64,000 nucleotides of DNA, taken from the NCBI GenBank assembly GCA_019914945.1, contig CM034102.1, forward strand, positions 13,629,501-13,693,500, read 5' to 3'. Origin of the DNA: Typha latifolia. Taxonomy: Eukaryota > Streptophyta > Magnoliopsida > Poales > Typhaceae. Below are positions 38,001 to 49,254 of this stretch, one piece after another. A model generated the notes under the pieces. That model saw only the letters and a list, made by a program, of their open reading frames with translations. It was not told where the DNA came from and made no database searches. The translations under genes and the position numbers were made by a program. Every line of letters begins with the position of its first letter. Position 1 is the stretch's first letter.

Positions 38001-38594
38001 GTTCTGCAGTATATCCGCCAAGATCTCAAGCGCCTTTCCTACATCCTTCTCCATCACCTTGGCATAGTACGTGGTCTGCTCCCGAGATGTGTAAGCATTG
38101 AGATGCCCGCCCATATTCTCGATCTCCTCCTCGAGCTGCCGCACCGTCCGGTTCGCCGTCCCCTTAAAGATCATATGCTCGAGGAAGTGCGCAGTGCCGT
38201 TAGTCTCCTCGGTCTCGAACCGGCTGCCAGCATCGATCCAGACGCCAACGGTGGCCGTGGCGGAGGCGAGGGAGGATTCTGTGGCGATGCGGAGGCCGGT
38301 GGGGAGAGTGGTGACGCGGGTCTCCGGCGAGGAGAGGATAGAGGAGTGATCGGCGAGGGCTGGGATGGGCGACGCGTGGCGGACGAACCGGGGGTCGGGG
38401 TCATCGAGCCGCTTGATCTTGGACTTAACGGCTTCGACTAGGCGGTCGTAGATCATGGTTGGGGGAGTCTCAGGGAGATCGCTGGATATCGCGGTGGCGA
38501 CGGCCGCTGATGTGGAGGCCGATCGGGAGAGGAGGATATGAGAGGTTAGGGTACGGGATCGGCGAGCCAGAGGCAAGAGTCTGTGGATCGCCAT
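32099..38594 (-). CDS. MPPB: Mitochondrial processing peptidase beta subunit (M16 metalloprotease)
   Basis: Nine exons, in transcription order: 38594-37938, 37186-37022, 36900-36763, 36670-36519, 36405-36297, 34016-33918, 32889-32824, 32723-32616 and 32185-32099. They give 526 aa with all phases closing. An Arg/Ser-rich mitochondrial presequence ([18 protein letters not shown]) precedes the M16 core. The inverted zinc motif HFLEH is at 136-140 and the distal zinc ligand Glu216 sits in ILREMEE, spaced as in the family. Later conserved segments are [13 protein letters not shown], the glycine-rich loop [17 protein letters not shown] and the C-terminal [13 protein letters not shown]. The protein cleaves presequences in the matrix as a heterodimer with MPP alpha; in plants MPP is built into respiratory complex III at the inner membrane. 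The intact HXXEH marks the catalytic beta rather than alpha subunit. Intron 5 is long (2.3 kb) and repeat-bearing. Confidence 0.96.
34247..34832. mobile_element. Possible MITE-like element in MPPB intron 5
   Basis: The segment starts near AAGGCCTCATTTACTTTAAG and ends near GGAGGCCAAATGAACTC; the reverse complement of the end reads GAGTTCATTTGGCCTCC. The interior is AT-rich with a purine patch. No exact target duplication was found, so this is tentative. Confidence 0.3.
35570..35940 (+). repeat. 186-bp tandem duplication in MPPB intron 5, carrying a LINE reverse-transcriptase-like scrap
   Basis: Two copies start at about 35570 and 35755 and differ by a few substitutions and small indels. In copy 1 the forward frame reads [18 protein letters not shown] and then EMVNLR. 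This resembles the C-terminal RT region of plant LINEs (roughly I-x-P-A-M-L-Y-G-x-E-C-W and E-M-R-M-L-R), though weakly. Copy 2 lacks about five bases after the AATATTCA word. Confidence 0.7.
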
Positions 38595-38849
38595 TTTGGG
38601 GCGTAGCCTTTGGGAGAGGAGGAAGGAGATCTAGGGTTTAGGTTTTGGAGGGTTTGGATCGGGGTGGGGAAGAAGAGGGAGAGAAGAGATTGGAGCCGCC
38701 GAGAGAAGCGACTGGGATGAGGAGACGAGCATTTTGGGGATCGATTTGGGAAGTTTAGTGGGGAGAAGATCGCCTGCAGAACCAGTTGCAGAAAGTTCTT
38801 ACGGTTAGATAACTTGGCAGATACTGATTGGATGTCAAATCAGCTAAAA

Positions 38850-38980
38850 TTCTTATTTCAATGTTTTTAGTAGTAAATTAAATTAAGGGTTAATAAGACG
38901 AATTATACCCGGTTTCAGTAGTAAATTAAATTCGTATTTCAATGTTTTTAGTGCTAAATTAAATTAAGGGTTAATAACAT
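38850..38980. repeat. Direct repeat, about 50 bp, offset 81 bp
   Basis: A block reading TTC(T/G)TATTTCAATGTTTTT then AGTxxTAAATTAAATTAAGGG and TTAATAA occurs at 38850 and again at 38931. The second copy runs into the left terminus of the 38968-39790 element. Confidence 0.85.
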
Positions 38981-39790
38981 CTACAACCCCCGAACTATAC
39001 TCAGATTTTTACGATTACCTCCTAAATTTTTTAAGTTATAATATCTCTTCTAAACTTTTGAAAAGTTTTAGTGTGTATTTCCGTTAATGTACTATCAGAA
39101 AATTTGAACGAGTCAACTTACATGACAGTCATATCAGAGTACATCAACTGTGAAATAACCTAAATGTCCTGTTAGAGAGAAAGTAACTTATATTTTTTTA
39201 TTCCAACAATAATAGATGAATATGCCCTCATATTCGTTCTTCCCTCCTCCTCTACCTTCATCTTTATTCTCCTCTCCTCATTCTCTCCATCCTTTTTTCA
39301 TCTTTATTCTTCCCTCTTTTTTATTCTCTCCCTTCCTAACGATGCTACCCCCTTGCCCTTGTTGGTCGACGAGGGCACCGGTAGGTCTCCACCGTCACAA
39401 AATTGTTGAGGAGGGTGCGAGATGAGGGCTGCACTATGTGGGACGGGGAGGTTGTCGTTGCCCTCCTACTCATGCATCACCACCGTTGCCCTGCTGCCTA
39501 CAAAGGCAGAACAAAGATTGAAGCTAGAGAGAAGAGGGTGAGAGAAATTATATAATTTGATATAATTTATTTTTAAACGTTAGCTAATCTAGTAGTTCTC
39601 TTCAATCTTCTTAACTTATATAATTTACTATTTTAATTTCATTTTATTTTAATTTTAATAATATTATGATGTATTAATTGAGGATATAATAGTTACTAGG
39701 CGTATTCTGTCACTGATGTTTGTCTGTGAAAAAGTTTAAGGGGTCACGTGAAAAATAAGTTTTATTTAGGGGGTGTAGCTGTAATTAACC
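38968..39790. mobile_element. Non-autonomous DNA transposon with terminal inverted repeats
   Basis: The left end reads GGGTTAATAACATCTACAAC then CCCCC. The reverse complement of the right end reads AGGTTAATTACAGCTACAC then CCCC. Looser pairing continues inward for about 70 bp (for example CAGATTTTTACG against TTATTTTTCACG). The interior has a pyrimidine-rich stretch and a 69-codon forward ORF (39216-39425) of no recognised family. I could not fix an exact target duplication. Size and organisation resemble the Mutator-like element near 16.4 kb. Confidence 0.6.
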
Positions 39791-41218
39791 TTTAAAATTA
39801 ATTTCCATTAGGCTTGTAGTTGTTAACCATGATAGGATAGGTTTGGTAATAAGGACAAATAGTGTGGGTTTGCAAGTCTAAGTTTTTTTTTTTGATAATT
39901 CATGAGCCCAAAGGCTAGATATAGACTAGATAAAGAACAAATCCTCCTTAAATACGAAGACACTTAGGCTCCACCGAGTTTTTGTCTAGTCTAGGCTTCA
40001 AGCTATATGTATCGCCGAACAATTGTTTCGAACCAAATGTCGCTGAGACCTGTTCCAAGCCATTGCATTGCTAAGCTGTTATTCAAAGTTAGCCGCACTG
40101 TCGAGCTATCAAACCAAATCGAATCAAGTCATCAAACCACTAATCACTAAATAATTTATCCACAATATTATTTAGAATTAGAGTTAAACTCATTATCTCT
40201 TTAGTCACGAGGAAAGTATCACTAGTTTGCTAAGTCTAAGTTGGTGGCTATAGGTTTGACTACATGGCAAGTAACACAACTTAGTTTAAATTAAATTAAT
40301 TTAAGAATAAAATATGAGAGAATAGACATACTCTAAATTTATCTATATTTTAATTAAAAAAGTTATGGTTAAAACACAAAAATTTAACATTCTTAAACTT
40401 TAGCTAATTAATTTCATTTAATAATAATATTTTTTGTTCTAATGTCATCAAAGTCAAAGAACATTTTAGTAGATTAATTTTATATAATATCTATTTCTCT
40501 AAAATCAATCAATTTTTTTTAATTCTTTTTTTCATATCACATCAAACATGATAATTATACTCTTAGTCTAACTTATAATTAAATACTCTATTTTCTAGCT
40601 TAGTTCAAACTATCTAAACTATGGCTAAAAATAAAGTACAACTAGCCAGTTTAGGGCTTGGGCTCAAACAAAACATGGTAAATTAACACAGCATATTTAT
40701 TAAATAGGTTGGTCTGGTTAGAATATTAAACACGAATACAATTATATTTATTAAACGAGTTATAAAGGATGTCTATTTAACCAGTTTAATAAACCTGTTA
40801 CATAGATTATAAAGATTTCTATGAATTATCTGGATTATAAATAAATTTATTATAATTATAAATAAAATTATTTTTAGTTATAAATGAAAGTTATTTGAAT
40901 GATAAATGAGTTATTGCAGTCATATCGATTCATACAACAGAGTCAACTCATTTGTGACCTAAATTTAATTATATCAAATTTAACTCTATTTAACATTATC
41001 TTCTAACATTTATCAGATTTTCGTATTTATTTAAATGATTAAATATTATTGATAGAGGAGATAAAGATAGTGGATTAGTGGGTTATAATTCAAGGGGGGT
41101 AAAAATCAAATTTAATTAAATAAAACCAAAAATTTTGGTAAATATCCTCCAAATTCCTCAATATCTATCATACACATCTCAGCCGTCCGATCAATTACCA
41201 GTCACCCCCAACTGCATC

Positions 41219-41275
41219 TATAAAAACCTTCGGCTTTTGGCCTTCCGCCCTTTTCTGTGGAAACCCTAACCCTAG
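41219..41275 (+). promoter_or_regulatory. TATA box and telo-box of the ribosomal protein gene
   Basis: TATAAAAA lies at 41219-41226. A telo-box-containing word AAACCCTAACCCTAG lies at 41261-41275, about 30 bp before the ATG at 41302. Telo-boxes just downstream of the start site are a known feature of plant ribosomal-protein genes. A pyrimidine-rich TTCCGCCCTTTTCT between them may hold the start site. Confidence 0.7.
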
Positions 41276-41301
41276 CTGGAGATCTCCTCTGGTTTTCGGC
41301 A

Positions 41302-43042
41302 ATGGAGGCGGCAAGAACAGTAAAAGACGTCTCACCCCACGAGTTCGTGAAGGCGTACTCCGCCCACCTCAAGAGATCCGGCAAGGTTCGATCGATCTCC
41401 TCCTCCTTCAATTTTCCTAGGATTTTGAAGGTTTTCGATCTTTATTGTGCAAAAAATCCGATGTTTCGTTTGCATATAATATCTCTAGTTAAAGTTATCT
41501 CTGGAACTGGAATCGGCCGTTAATTTTCTTGGGAAAAGGTATTACACTTGGTTTAATGCATTGATTTGGAGCCATGGAGAGATTGGTTAACGTACAACTT
41601 TTTGTGATAAATTTGGATGGTTAGTTCAAAGTAGTGCGGGTGGGTAAGAACTTATTATATGAATGCCATGCTAAGGGAGTGCCAAGCCCTACTTTTAAGT
41701 ACACAAGTATTTGAGATCTATTTGTTAAGAATTTAGAGCTGGTTAAACTAAGAATATTTGGCACATTGTCTGTGTATTGCGTAAAGTGTAAGAAAATTTC
41801 AGGCAATTATGCCTTGATTTTTTCTCTTCTTGGTTACTATAAGCAATTTGAGGCATGTTTCAGCTTAAGTTTATCTTTTTGTTTTTGTTTTTTGTTTTTT
41901 ATTTTTTTATTTTTGAGAAGAGTATGTCTTATTGTTGAGTGAGTAGATTCTCCTTTTAATCCTCCAAAAAGCAAAGTTTGCCTTACATGATTTTTCTAGA
42001 GCTTGTTTAGCCTCTAGATTTGAAATCACTGCTTATATACTAGCATTGGTTGTATCTTATCAGCAGAATCTCATATGATGGAATAGTTGCCTGATTTTCC
42101 TCTGCTCCTCATTGTTTGAAGGACTTTCCCTTTCAGTATCTTTTATCATGAATGGTTTTCCAATTGGTGCTTACAAATGTTAACACTAATTCTTAAGAGT
42201 AAATGACAAACAACTGTTAGCACTAATTCTGAGGGTTTAAATGACAAGAGAACCTATGCATAGGTTACCTATGTATGATCAAAACAAGATTATTAGCAAC
42301 TTCCCCTTGTTTTTCTCTCTTTTTTAATAAAAGTTAATCTTCGCCTGTTTGAATAGATGGAACTTCCTCACTGGACCGACATTGTGAAGACTGGAAGGTT
42401 CAAAGAACTTGCTCCTTATGACCCTGATTGGTATTACATTAGAGCTGGTAATGAACCTTCTCGTGATCTCATCACTTTCATTTTATTTGTATCCTTACGT
42501 TAGAATTTTTGGTACTATATTTTTAGTTGGCATTTTAGATTAACATGCTTGAAGAATGAAGTTTATTTTAGTTAGCTTTCTGTTTTCTTCTTGGGCTGAG
42601 TTGCATATATTCATTCATCTTGCAGCTTCGATGGCAAGGAAGATCTATCTAAGGCAAGGCATTGGTGTTGGTGGCTTCCAGAAGATCTATGGAGGGCGTA
42701 AAAGGAATGGAAGTCGTCCACCACATTTCTGCAAAAGCAGTGGAGCGGTGGCTCGCCACATCCTTCAGCAATTACAGAAAATGAACATTATTGACGTCAG
42801 TTCTAAAGGGTAACCACTCGTGCTTTTTTTGTCCCTTTTGCCTTTATGTAACATGAGACGGCTGGTATTTTCATCTTTTTGCATGACTTAGAAAATCAGT
42901 CATTAAAATTTCTCACTGCCATGATGATTATTGCAATTTGTAAAAACAATATCTTTTGTTGTGTTTCAGTGGAAGGATGATAACTTCCCAAGGCCGGCGG
43001 GATTTGGATCAAGTAGCAGGACGAGTTGCCATTGTACCTTGA
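41302..43042 (+). CDS. RPS19: Cytosolic 40S ribosomal protein eS19
   Basis: Four exons: 41302-41385, 42357-42447, 42626-42809 and 42970-43042, with phases closing and stop TGA. The 143-aa product starts [20 protein letters not shown] and contains [40 protein letters not shown] and [19 protein letters not shown]. It ends [16 protein letters not shown], which is full length for eS19. The protein is part of the small-subunit head and is needed for late 18S rRNA maturation. The ATG context, telo-box and TATA box support this start. No snoRNA was found in its introns. Confidence 0.96.
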
Positions 43043-44214
43043 GTGAACTTTTTGGGCTTGTGATCCCGGTGATTTTAAGGAATGGACCTCTGCTGTCTGG
43101 TCTGCGGCAATTTTGCTGTTAAGAGTTTTTTCATTAGCTGTTCGTTTTAATCTAAACATAGTCATGAACCAGAACATTGTCGGTGTTATTGTAGGGTCGC
43201 TCTATCATATTGCTTAATATTTTGCATGGATTTAGCTGTTTCATGAAAAAGAATATTATGAAACACTTGATCAATTAATCATGGTAATTGCTGAACTGGG
43301 TTATTTGAGCAAATAACAATTTGTTCTTTAAGCATGGTGGATTTAACTTCAAGAATGTTCAGCAGGCAAGTGATTTTAAGCCAAGGACACTTAATATGAA
43401 TGCACCATATCCAGTTGTTTGCCTTGAATCAGATTTTACCTATGTAAGCAGGATTTATCGGTCAATGAAGCAAGCTTACCATGTAAGCAAATCATTCCAG
43501 GAAACATTAGTTATTTATACAATGTGATATCACCTAAAGGCTTCAGTGTCTGGAAGCTTGAGAAGGAAACAAGAAAAACAAGAACAAGTTCTTGGAAGGT
43601 TTTGTCTCGTGAGTGAAACAAACATCTTTGGACCCATCATCATGATATCTCACTGGACACCAACTGACGTTTGGGTTCTATACAGATGGTAAAATTAATG
43701 CTGGAACTTCCCTTTGTGCATCAAAATAATGCTTTGATAAGTTCGTCAGTTTTTGATACTAGTTATACTTGGAAATTTGGTATAAACCACAAAAGGAGAA
43801 AGGAGAAAAAAATATATCTGCAGAACTTAATTGTTCAGCTTCCAGGAGTCGCTGAAACTTCACATAGTTCGGCTCAGGAGAACAATACCATCATCATCTT
43901 CCCAGCAGTGAGACACTGTGATCAATAGAAATAATTAATATTGAGCTTCAAATACAATCTCATGCATTAGATAATAGGAGGAAGCTAGAAGCTAGAAGCT
44001 AGAAGAAGCATAAGACAGCAAATTGTATGAGAAAAAAAAAGTACTTACTCCGCCAATGATGTTTTGATGCATGATAAAAGGAAGAAGGGGGGTAAAAATC
44101 TATATCAAGTGACATGTGGGACTCATTAGTAAGTAGGAACTCTACCTTCAACTGTAAAGGCCACTGTGATGGCCATAAGCAGTAAAGAATTCCAAAAAGT
44201 TTATAAAAGGGAAC
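43043..44214. other. Intergenic between convergent eS19 and TPX2-like genes
   Basis: The start is the likely eS19 3' UTR. Short forward ORFs at 43321-43527 and 43671-43928 have no recognised similarity. A small direct repeat of GAAGCTA (three units) lies at about 43980-44004. Nothing else stands out. Confidence 0.4.
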
Positions 44215-46472
44215 TCACCCAGATAGCTTTTCGGGTCTGGTTTGAAACCTTGGCTCCTTAGGCACTGTCCTCGCCTCCTGGGTCTTGTAGAGAAATAATT
44301 AAACTATGAAGAATGCAGCAATTTTGACGACAATAAGAATGCAAACATTATATTGGATGTCTGTAACTACATCTTTGGAATGAAAAAACTATCAAAGTAT
44401 GGCATGTATTGAGCTTTAGGTGTGAGCTCTCGTCTAAGTTTCTTGCAACTATGAAACAAATCAATTGCATTGCTTCGGTGATCGTTAAAAGAAATGAGGT
44501 ATCAAATTTGTACCTTTTGCTGCCTGCCTCTCTTTCTCCAGTCTTTGTTGTTCAGCACAAATCTTCTTGGCAACCTAGATATCCACATAATTGCAAGCCT
44601 CATGTATTGCGCTACAATTACTTAGGGATGATTAAAATGGAACAATTTAATAGGAATTTTACCTTATAATCGAACTCAGCATGTGCGACTGTGAGAACGT
44701 CACTGTGAAACACAAGATTGATTGGCTCAGTGCTATCCTTAACTTGAGATCAAGCCAGAAAAAAAAAAAACCTATCGAGCCAAGCCAAGCTGGGCCCAGC
44801 TCGCTCAAGCTCGACTTGTTTACACCCTTAAATGATTTAATTAAGTTAATTACAAGGGTACCTCCGGTTCTCTTGTTATCAATAGGAGACCTCGTGCGAT
44901 AGGTATCCGCAACTTTTCCTCTTCCATAAGCATCTTTTTCACTTTTTTTCGTGAATTTCTCTTCCTTGAGTTGCCCTCTTTGCTGGGACAAAGAAACATA
45001 TATATACCACATAAAGCATATAACTTTATTTATGCATCTAAATCTACAGAATTCAGAGAAATTCTTCTCCATATTGCTGGCTACTGAGTTATAAGTTTCG
45101 ATGATATATCATGATAATAAACAGCTAAGATGATTATTGGTGCATCATAGTAAAGCATGTTAATTCATGTTAACGCATCATTGTAGAAACAAACTTGTGG
45201 CTCATGTACAGTAAAAGTTACTCACAAAAGCTTAGTTGAGGTTTGCAACAAAAGGAAGAAAATGAGCCAGATTTCTGATGCCAACTGATATGTAGAGTGA
45301 GAAAATCATTACTTTCTAACATGTAATATCACCTCATTCAGCTAATTATATCAGAAGTTAGAAACAAAAGTCTAAAAAAAAATTTAAACCTATCAATTTA
45401 GGCTCTCATATTTTGCTTCCCATGTTCATGTGCAACTGAATCTAATCTAGTAGGGCTATAATTATATATATATATATATATTTCCACTCTTCATTCTACT
45501 TGTTTGCGAATTATATATTCCATGAAGAAGCATTAATATGTAGAGAAAGAAAAACTAGAAATTTATCACAATACCTCAGTCCTCAACTTAAATAGATGCT
45601 GGTTGGTCGCCTTGAGCTTCTTAATCCAGCTCCTTCCTGAATCCTGATGACTCAGAGCTCTTAAGAAGCATAAAAACAATCAGTAGATAACATAAAAAAC
45701 TAAATTTAAAAGCAATAGAAAGCCGTCAATAGTTACATTACGCCTACTCCTTCCATACCCAGTTGAAGTCCCGCTGCTCCAACTCAATCTAGAAGGAGAT
45801 ATTGATCAAACTGACGAAGATTGAGAGAGAAAAAAAATTGTAAGGAAATTTCTCATCTTTAACAAATTTTATTATAACTAACCTATCATCATTGCTCTCC
45901 ATCGAAATGTAAAGAAGCCTTGAATCAAACTCAGTGGTAGAGACATCAGATGCCGAGTTCACCTCGTTCTCAGATTCCTTTGCCGCCTGATGCAACCCGG
46001 GCAATGCCCAATTCATCACTCTCGTTTCTTCGCCTTTCTCAGCCTCCACCTCCCCCGGAATGGAAAGAAGACTCTCGAACGCCCTCACCAAATGCTTTAC
46101 CCGCCCAGCCCCCGGCTCCGGCATACTACTCAGGGCCTCCTCCATCACCAAGTTCCTCATCTTCCTCACTTCCAAAGTATTCTCCTTTTGATCCCTCGTC
46201 ATACCATCTTTCCTAAAGAACTCTTCCTGGGAAACCCGGCGGGCCTCGTAGTTTTCTTCCTCGCATTCCTTGGAATCAGAACCATTTCTGCATCCTTTTG
46301 AACTCTTGTCGTTGACGACGGACTTTCCCGGTTTCGGCGGCCGAGGGGTTTTGGGGGCTGATTCCTTCGCCTGAGGGGAGATGCGTATATTTGGACTGGA
46401 ATTCTCGGAATTGTAGCAGATTATGGAGGTGGGGGCTCGAGAGGGATGGGGATTCTTCTTGGGAGTCAACAT
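44215..46472 (-). pseudogene. TPX2-domain (microtubule-associated) gene with eroded 3' half
   Basis: Exons 1-3 are clean: 46472-45883, 45788-45737 and 45643-45575. They encode a basic, Ser/Pro-rich N-terminus, the conserved block GAGRVKHLVRAFESLLSIP, then SWSSGTSTGYGRSRRN and LFKLRTE. Exon 4 (44982-44862) begins QRGQLKEEKFTKK. It then hits a run of seven A (minus strand, about 44943-44949); the recognisable continuation VKKMLMEEEKLRIPIARG lies one base out of frame. Exons 5-8 still show family words: PINLVFHSDVLTVAHAEFDY (44737-44663), CAEQQRLEKERQ (44574-44514), LRRELTPKAQYMPYFD (about 44448-44371) and TVPKEPRF (about 44283-44215). Splice phases from exon 6 onward do not fit together, and the family's PWTTDEPE is changed to LLLITREPE. 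TPX2-family proteins bind microtubules. Either this copy is decaying or the sequence carries homopolymer errors. Confidence 0.65.
44768..44836 (-). repeat. Palindromic GAGCTTGAGC/GCTTGGCTTGG repeat in a TPX2-like intron
   Basis: On the minus strand a word GGGTGTAAACAAGTCGAGC opens a G/C-skewed segment with the perfect palindrome AGCTGGGCCCAGCT, ending near a T10-12 run. Similar AGCTCGAGCTCG-type inserts are common dispersed repeats in plant genomes. Confidence 0.5.
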
Positions 46473-47811
46473 CTAGGTTAGTTCTTTTTCTAATTTTTCG
46501 AAGTTCTTGGGGTTGGAGAGGAAGAGGGGAGAAGCAGTGACCGTTGGGTTTTCCGGGCTTCTGGCAACGACTAGTTTCTCTGGCGGTGCCTCGCGAGAGA
46601 GATTTAAATGCCAGACTACTAAGTCGTAGCCGTTTGTCCGTTGGATCGGGGGAGAGGAGCCTCGAGATTAAAGCCAAGCCGCTCGGGGGTATGAAATGTG
46701 CATATCACACCCTACGACGGTTGGTATTATAACTTCACTCTCCGCGTTTTAATTATTTATTTATTAATAGCAAAAATGCAAGGATAAAAACCGAAAATCC
46801 GTTAAATACAGGGAGTCAAATGCAAAACTCTCGAAGAAAAAGCCCCCCCTCGCCTATATTAACACACAACTATTTTGCATGGTTAGACACAGTCCGCGAA
46901 AGGAGGAAGACTAGATCTCATCTTGGCTTCTCAGTTTAGTATTTGACGTCGTCTCTTTCTCTCCAAGAACTAAGGTACATATCTGAATTCCTAGTCTTCT
47001 TCCAATTCACGAGGGTAATTTTTTTTTCTTCTTATTTGATCGAGATCTGCGTTTTGATCTTGTTGGCTCGTCGCTGCTTTCGCCGAATCCAGTTTCTGAT
47101 TTAATTTTGTAATTATGTACTATAATATTTCGCTTTCTTCTCTCCTCTCTTCATTTCCGTGTAGATTCTTTACCTGTTTGGCGTTATTACTTCACAGTTT
47201 CGTAGATCTGTACGTTCTCTTTTGAAATTTTAATGTGGATCTGGTGGAAATCGACTTAGATATCAGTTGCAGTTGCAACTCAATCTGATTTCTATAGAAG
47301 ATTCAGATCCGGTTATGATTTGATCGATTTGAGCAGCTATCTTTAAAATTTCGCAGATCTCTATGCTCTATGTGCTGATCTACCTGCTAAATTACATATT
47401 TGTCGTGCAATTCTTGAGGAATTTTATAGTCGAGAACATTTGGCATGATCCAGATGTATCGTATAGTTAATTTGTCATGAGATCTTAGATATTAAATCTA
47501 GATCAGTTTTGCGGATGAAAACTTCGTGTTTCTCAAGTCTTTGATTACTTTTCAAGTCCTGCTCAGAGAATTTCTTTAGAATGGGCAAAAAGAACTTGAG
47601 TGAGTTAGTTTATGTGATCTTTTACCAAGAGATTTAACAATTGTCTCTTTCTTTAAGTCAAGGCGGTAAAACATATCACCTATTTGTTGAAATGCCTAAT
47701 GTTCTGGAGATCCGATTGTTCACATGAATTTTCAGATGTTGCTGATATTTTCTCATTATTGTTATCCTTTTTTTGTTCATGATATTGATTCAGACAGTTT
47801 TTGCTAAACAG
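46473..47811. other. Divergent intergenic region and UGDH 5' UTR with intron
   Basis: The TPX2-like (minus) and UGDH (plus) genes are head to head. A probable UGDH leader exon ends at 46974 (AACTAAG|GTACAT). A T-rich 5' UTR intron follows, ending at an acceptor at either 47793 or 47811, the latter directly abutting the ATG. A TATA-like CCTATATTAA lies near 46853-46862. Confidence 0.55.
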
Positions 47812-49254
47812 ATGGTGAAGATCTGCTGCCTTGGAGCTGGCTATGTCGGTGGTCCGACTATGGCTGTCATTGCTCTTAAATGTCCAGCCATTGAGGTGGT
47901 TGTTGTGGACATCTCTGTTGCTCGCATCTCAGCATGGAACAGTGATCAGCTTCCAATCTATGAGCCAGGCCTTGAAGACGTGGTCAAGGAGTGCAGAGGG
48001 AGGAACCTATTCTTCAGCACTGACATAGAAAAGCATGTTTCTGAGGCTGACATAATATTTGTATCGGTTAATACACCGACAAAAACTCGTGGACTTGGAG
48101 CTGGCAAAGCTGCCGATCTCACTTACTGGGAGAGCGCTGCCCGCATGATTGCCGATGTTTCAAAGTCTGACAAGATTGTGGTAGAGAAGTCCACTGTTCC
48201 CGTCAAGACTGCAGAGGCCATTGAGAAAATTTTGACCCACAACAGTAAAGGTATCAACTTTCAGATCCTCTCAAATCCGGAGTTCCTTGCAGAGGGTACT
48301 GCGATTAAGGACCTGTTCAACCCTGATAGAGTGCTTATTGGTGGACGGGAGACTCCAGAGGGCCGCAAAGCTGTTCAAGCACTGAAGGATGTCTATGCCA
48401 ATTGGGTCCCTGAGGATCGGATTTTAACAACCAATCTATGGTCTGCTGAGCTATCGAAGCTTGCTGCGAATGCCTTTTTGGCCCAGAGGATATCATCTGT
48501 CAATGCAATATCAGCACTCTGTGAGGCCACAGGTGCTAATGCGACTGAGGTGGCATATGCTGTGGGGAAGGACTCAAGGATTGGGCCTAAGTTCTTAAAT
48601 GCTAGTGTTGGTTTTGGAGGTTCATGTTTCCAGAAAGATATCCTTAACCTTGTCTACATTTGTGAGTGCAACGGTCTGCCCGAGGTGGCAGACTACTGGA
48701 AACAGGTCATCAAGATTAATGATTACCAGAAGAGCCGGTTTGTGAACCGAGTGGTGTCTTCCATGTTCAACACCGTTTCAGGAAAAAAGATCGCGGTTCT
48801 TGGATTTGCATTCAAGAAAGACACTGGGGACACTAGGGAAACTGCTGCTATTGATGTTTGCAAGGGCCTCTTGGGCGACAAAGCTAAGATCAGCATCTAT
48901 GACCCTCAGGTGACCGAGGACCAGATCCAGCGTGACCTTGCTATGAACAAGTTTGATTGGGATCACCCAATCCATCTGCAGCCAATGAGCCCCTCAACTG
49001 TGAAGCAGGTGACTGTGACCTGGGATGCATATGAGGCCACTAAGGGGGCTCATGGGATCTGTATCCTAACTGAGTGGGATGAGTTCAAGAAGCTTGACTA
49101 TGTTAAGATATATGAAAGCATGCAGAAGCCAGCATTTTTATTCGATGGGCGCAATGTAGTGGACTCTGAGAAGCTTAGGGAGATTGGGTTTATCGTTTAC
49201 TCTATTGGGAAGCCGCTTGATCCATGGCTAAAAGATATGCCTGCTGTGGCCTAG
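47812..49254 (+). CDS. UGD: UDP-glucose 6-dehydrogenase
   Basis: The coding region is a single exon of 480 aa, exactly the length of plant UGDs. The Rossmann loop GAGYVGGP is at 8-15, [20 protein letters not shown] at 87-106, [11 protein letters not shown] at 155-165, [16 protein letters not shown] at 213-228, and the catalytic Cys272 sits in [10 protein letters not shown]. The protein ends [12 protein letters not shown]. It oxidises UDP-glucose to UDP-glucuronate with two NAD+ in the cytosol, feeding nucleotide sugars for hemicellulose and pectin. An in-frame ATG occurs upstream at 47773, but the family start is [14 protein letters not shown] at 47812. The intron in the leader and intronless coding exon match the known plant UGD layout. 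Confidence 0.98.
   Translation: MVKICCLGAGYVGGPTMAVIALKCPAIEVVVVDISVARISAWNSDQLPIYEPGLEDVVKECRGRNLFFSTDIEKHVSEADIIFVSVNTPTKTRGLGAGKAADLTYWESAARMIADVSKSDKIVVEKSTVPVKTAEAIEKILTHNSKGINFQILSNPEFLAEGTAIKDLFNPDRVLIGGRETPEGRKAVQALKDVYANWVPEDRILTTNLWSAELSKLAANAFLAQRISSVNAISALCEATGANATEVAYAVGKDSRIGPKFLNASVGFGGSCFQKDILNLVYICECNGLPEVADYWKQVIKINDYQKSRFVNRVVSSMFNTVSGKKIAVLGFAFKKDTGDTRETAAIDVCKGLLGDKAKISIYDPQVTEDQIQRDLAMNKFDWDHPIHLQPMSPSTVKQVTVTWDAYEATKGAHGICILTEWDEFKKLDYVKIYESMQKPAFLFDGRNVVDSEKLREIGFIVYSIGKPLDPWLKDMPAVA

Larger units (their letters stand above)
38595..41301. other. Divergent intergenic region between MPPB and eS19
   Basis: 38595-38760 is the GC-rich MPPB leader and promoter side. A 50-bp direct repeat (38850 and 38931) leads into the inverted-repeat element at 38968-39790. 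From 39800 to 41160 the DNA is AT-rich with no gene or RNA recognised. The eS19 promoter occupies about 41160-41301. Confidence 0.5.

Noticed and set aside
43321..43928. Two forward ORFs downstream of eS19 as possible small genes
   Set aside because: No start context, splice pattern or similarity; composition like the surrounding non-coding DNA.
45600..45660. In-frame stop in exon 3 of the TPX2-like gene (acceptor at CTTAAG|AGCTCTGAG)
   Set aside because: Using the next AG (GTCATCAG|GATTCAGG) keeps phase 0, avoids the stop and gives the family-like SGRSWIKKL...LFKLRTE, so exon 3 itself is not broken.
47773..47811. Upstream in-frame ATG for UDP-glucose dehydrogenase
   Set aside because: The region looks like a T-rich intron end with an acceptor; plant UGD proteins begin [14 protein letters not shown].
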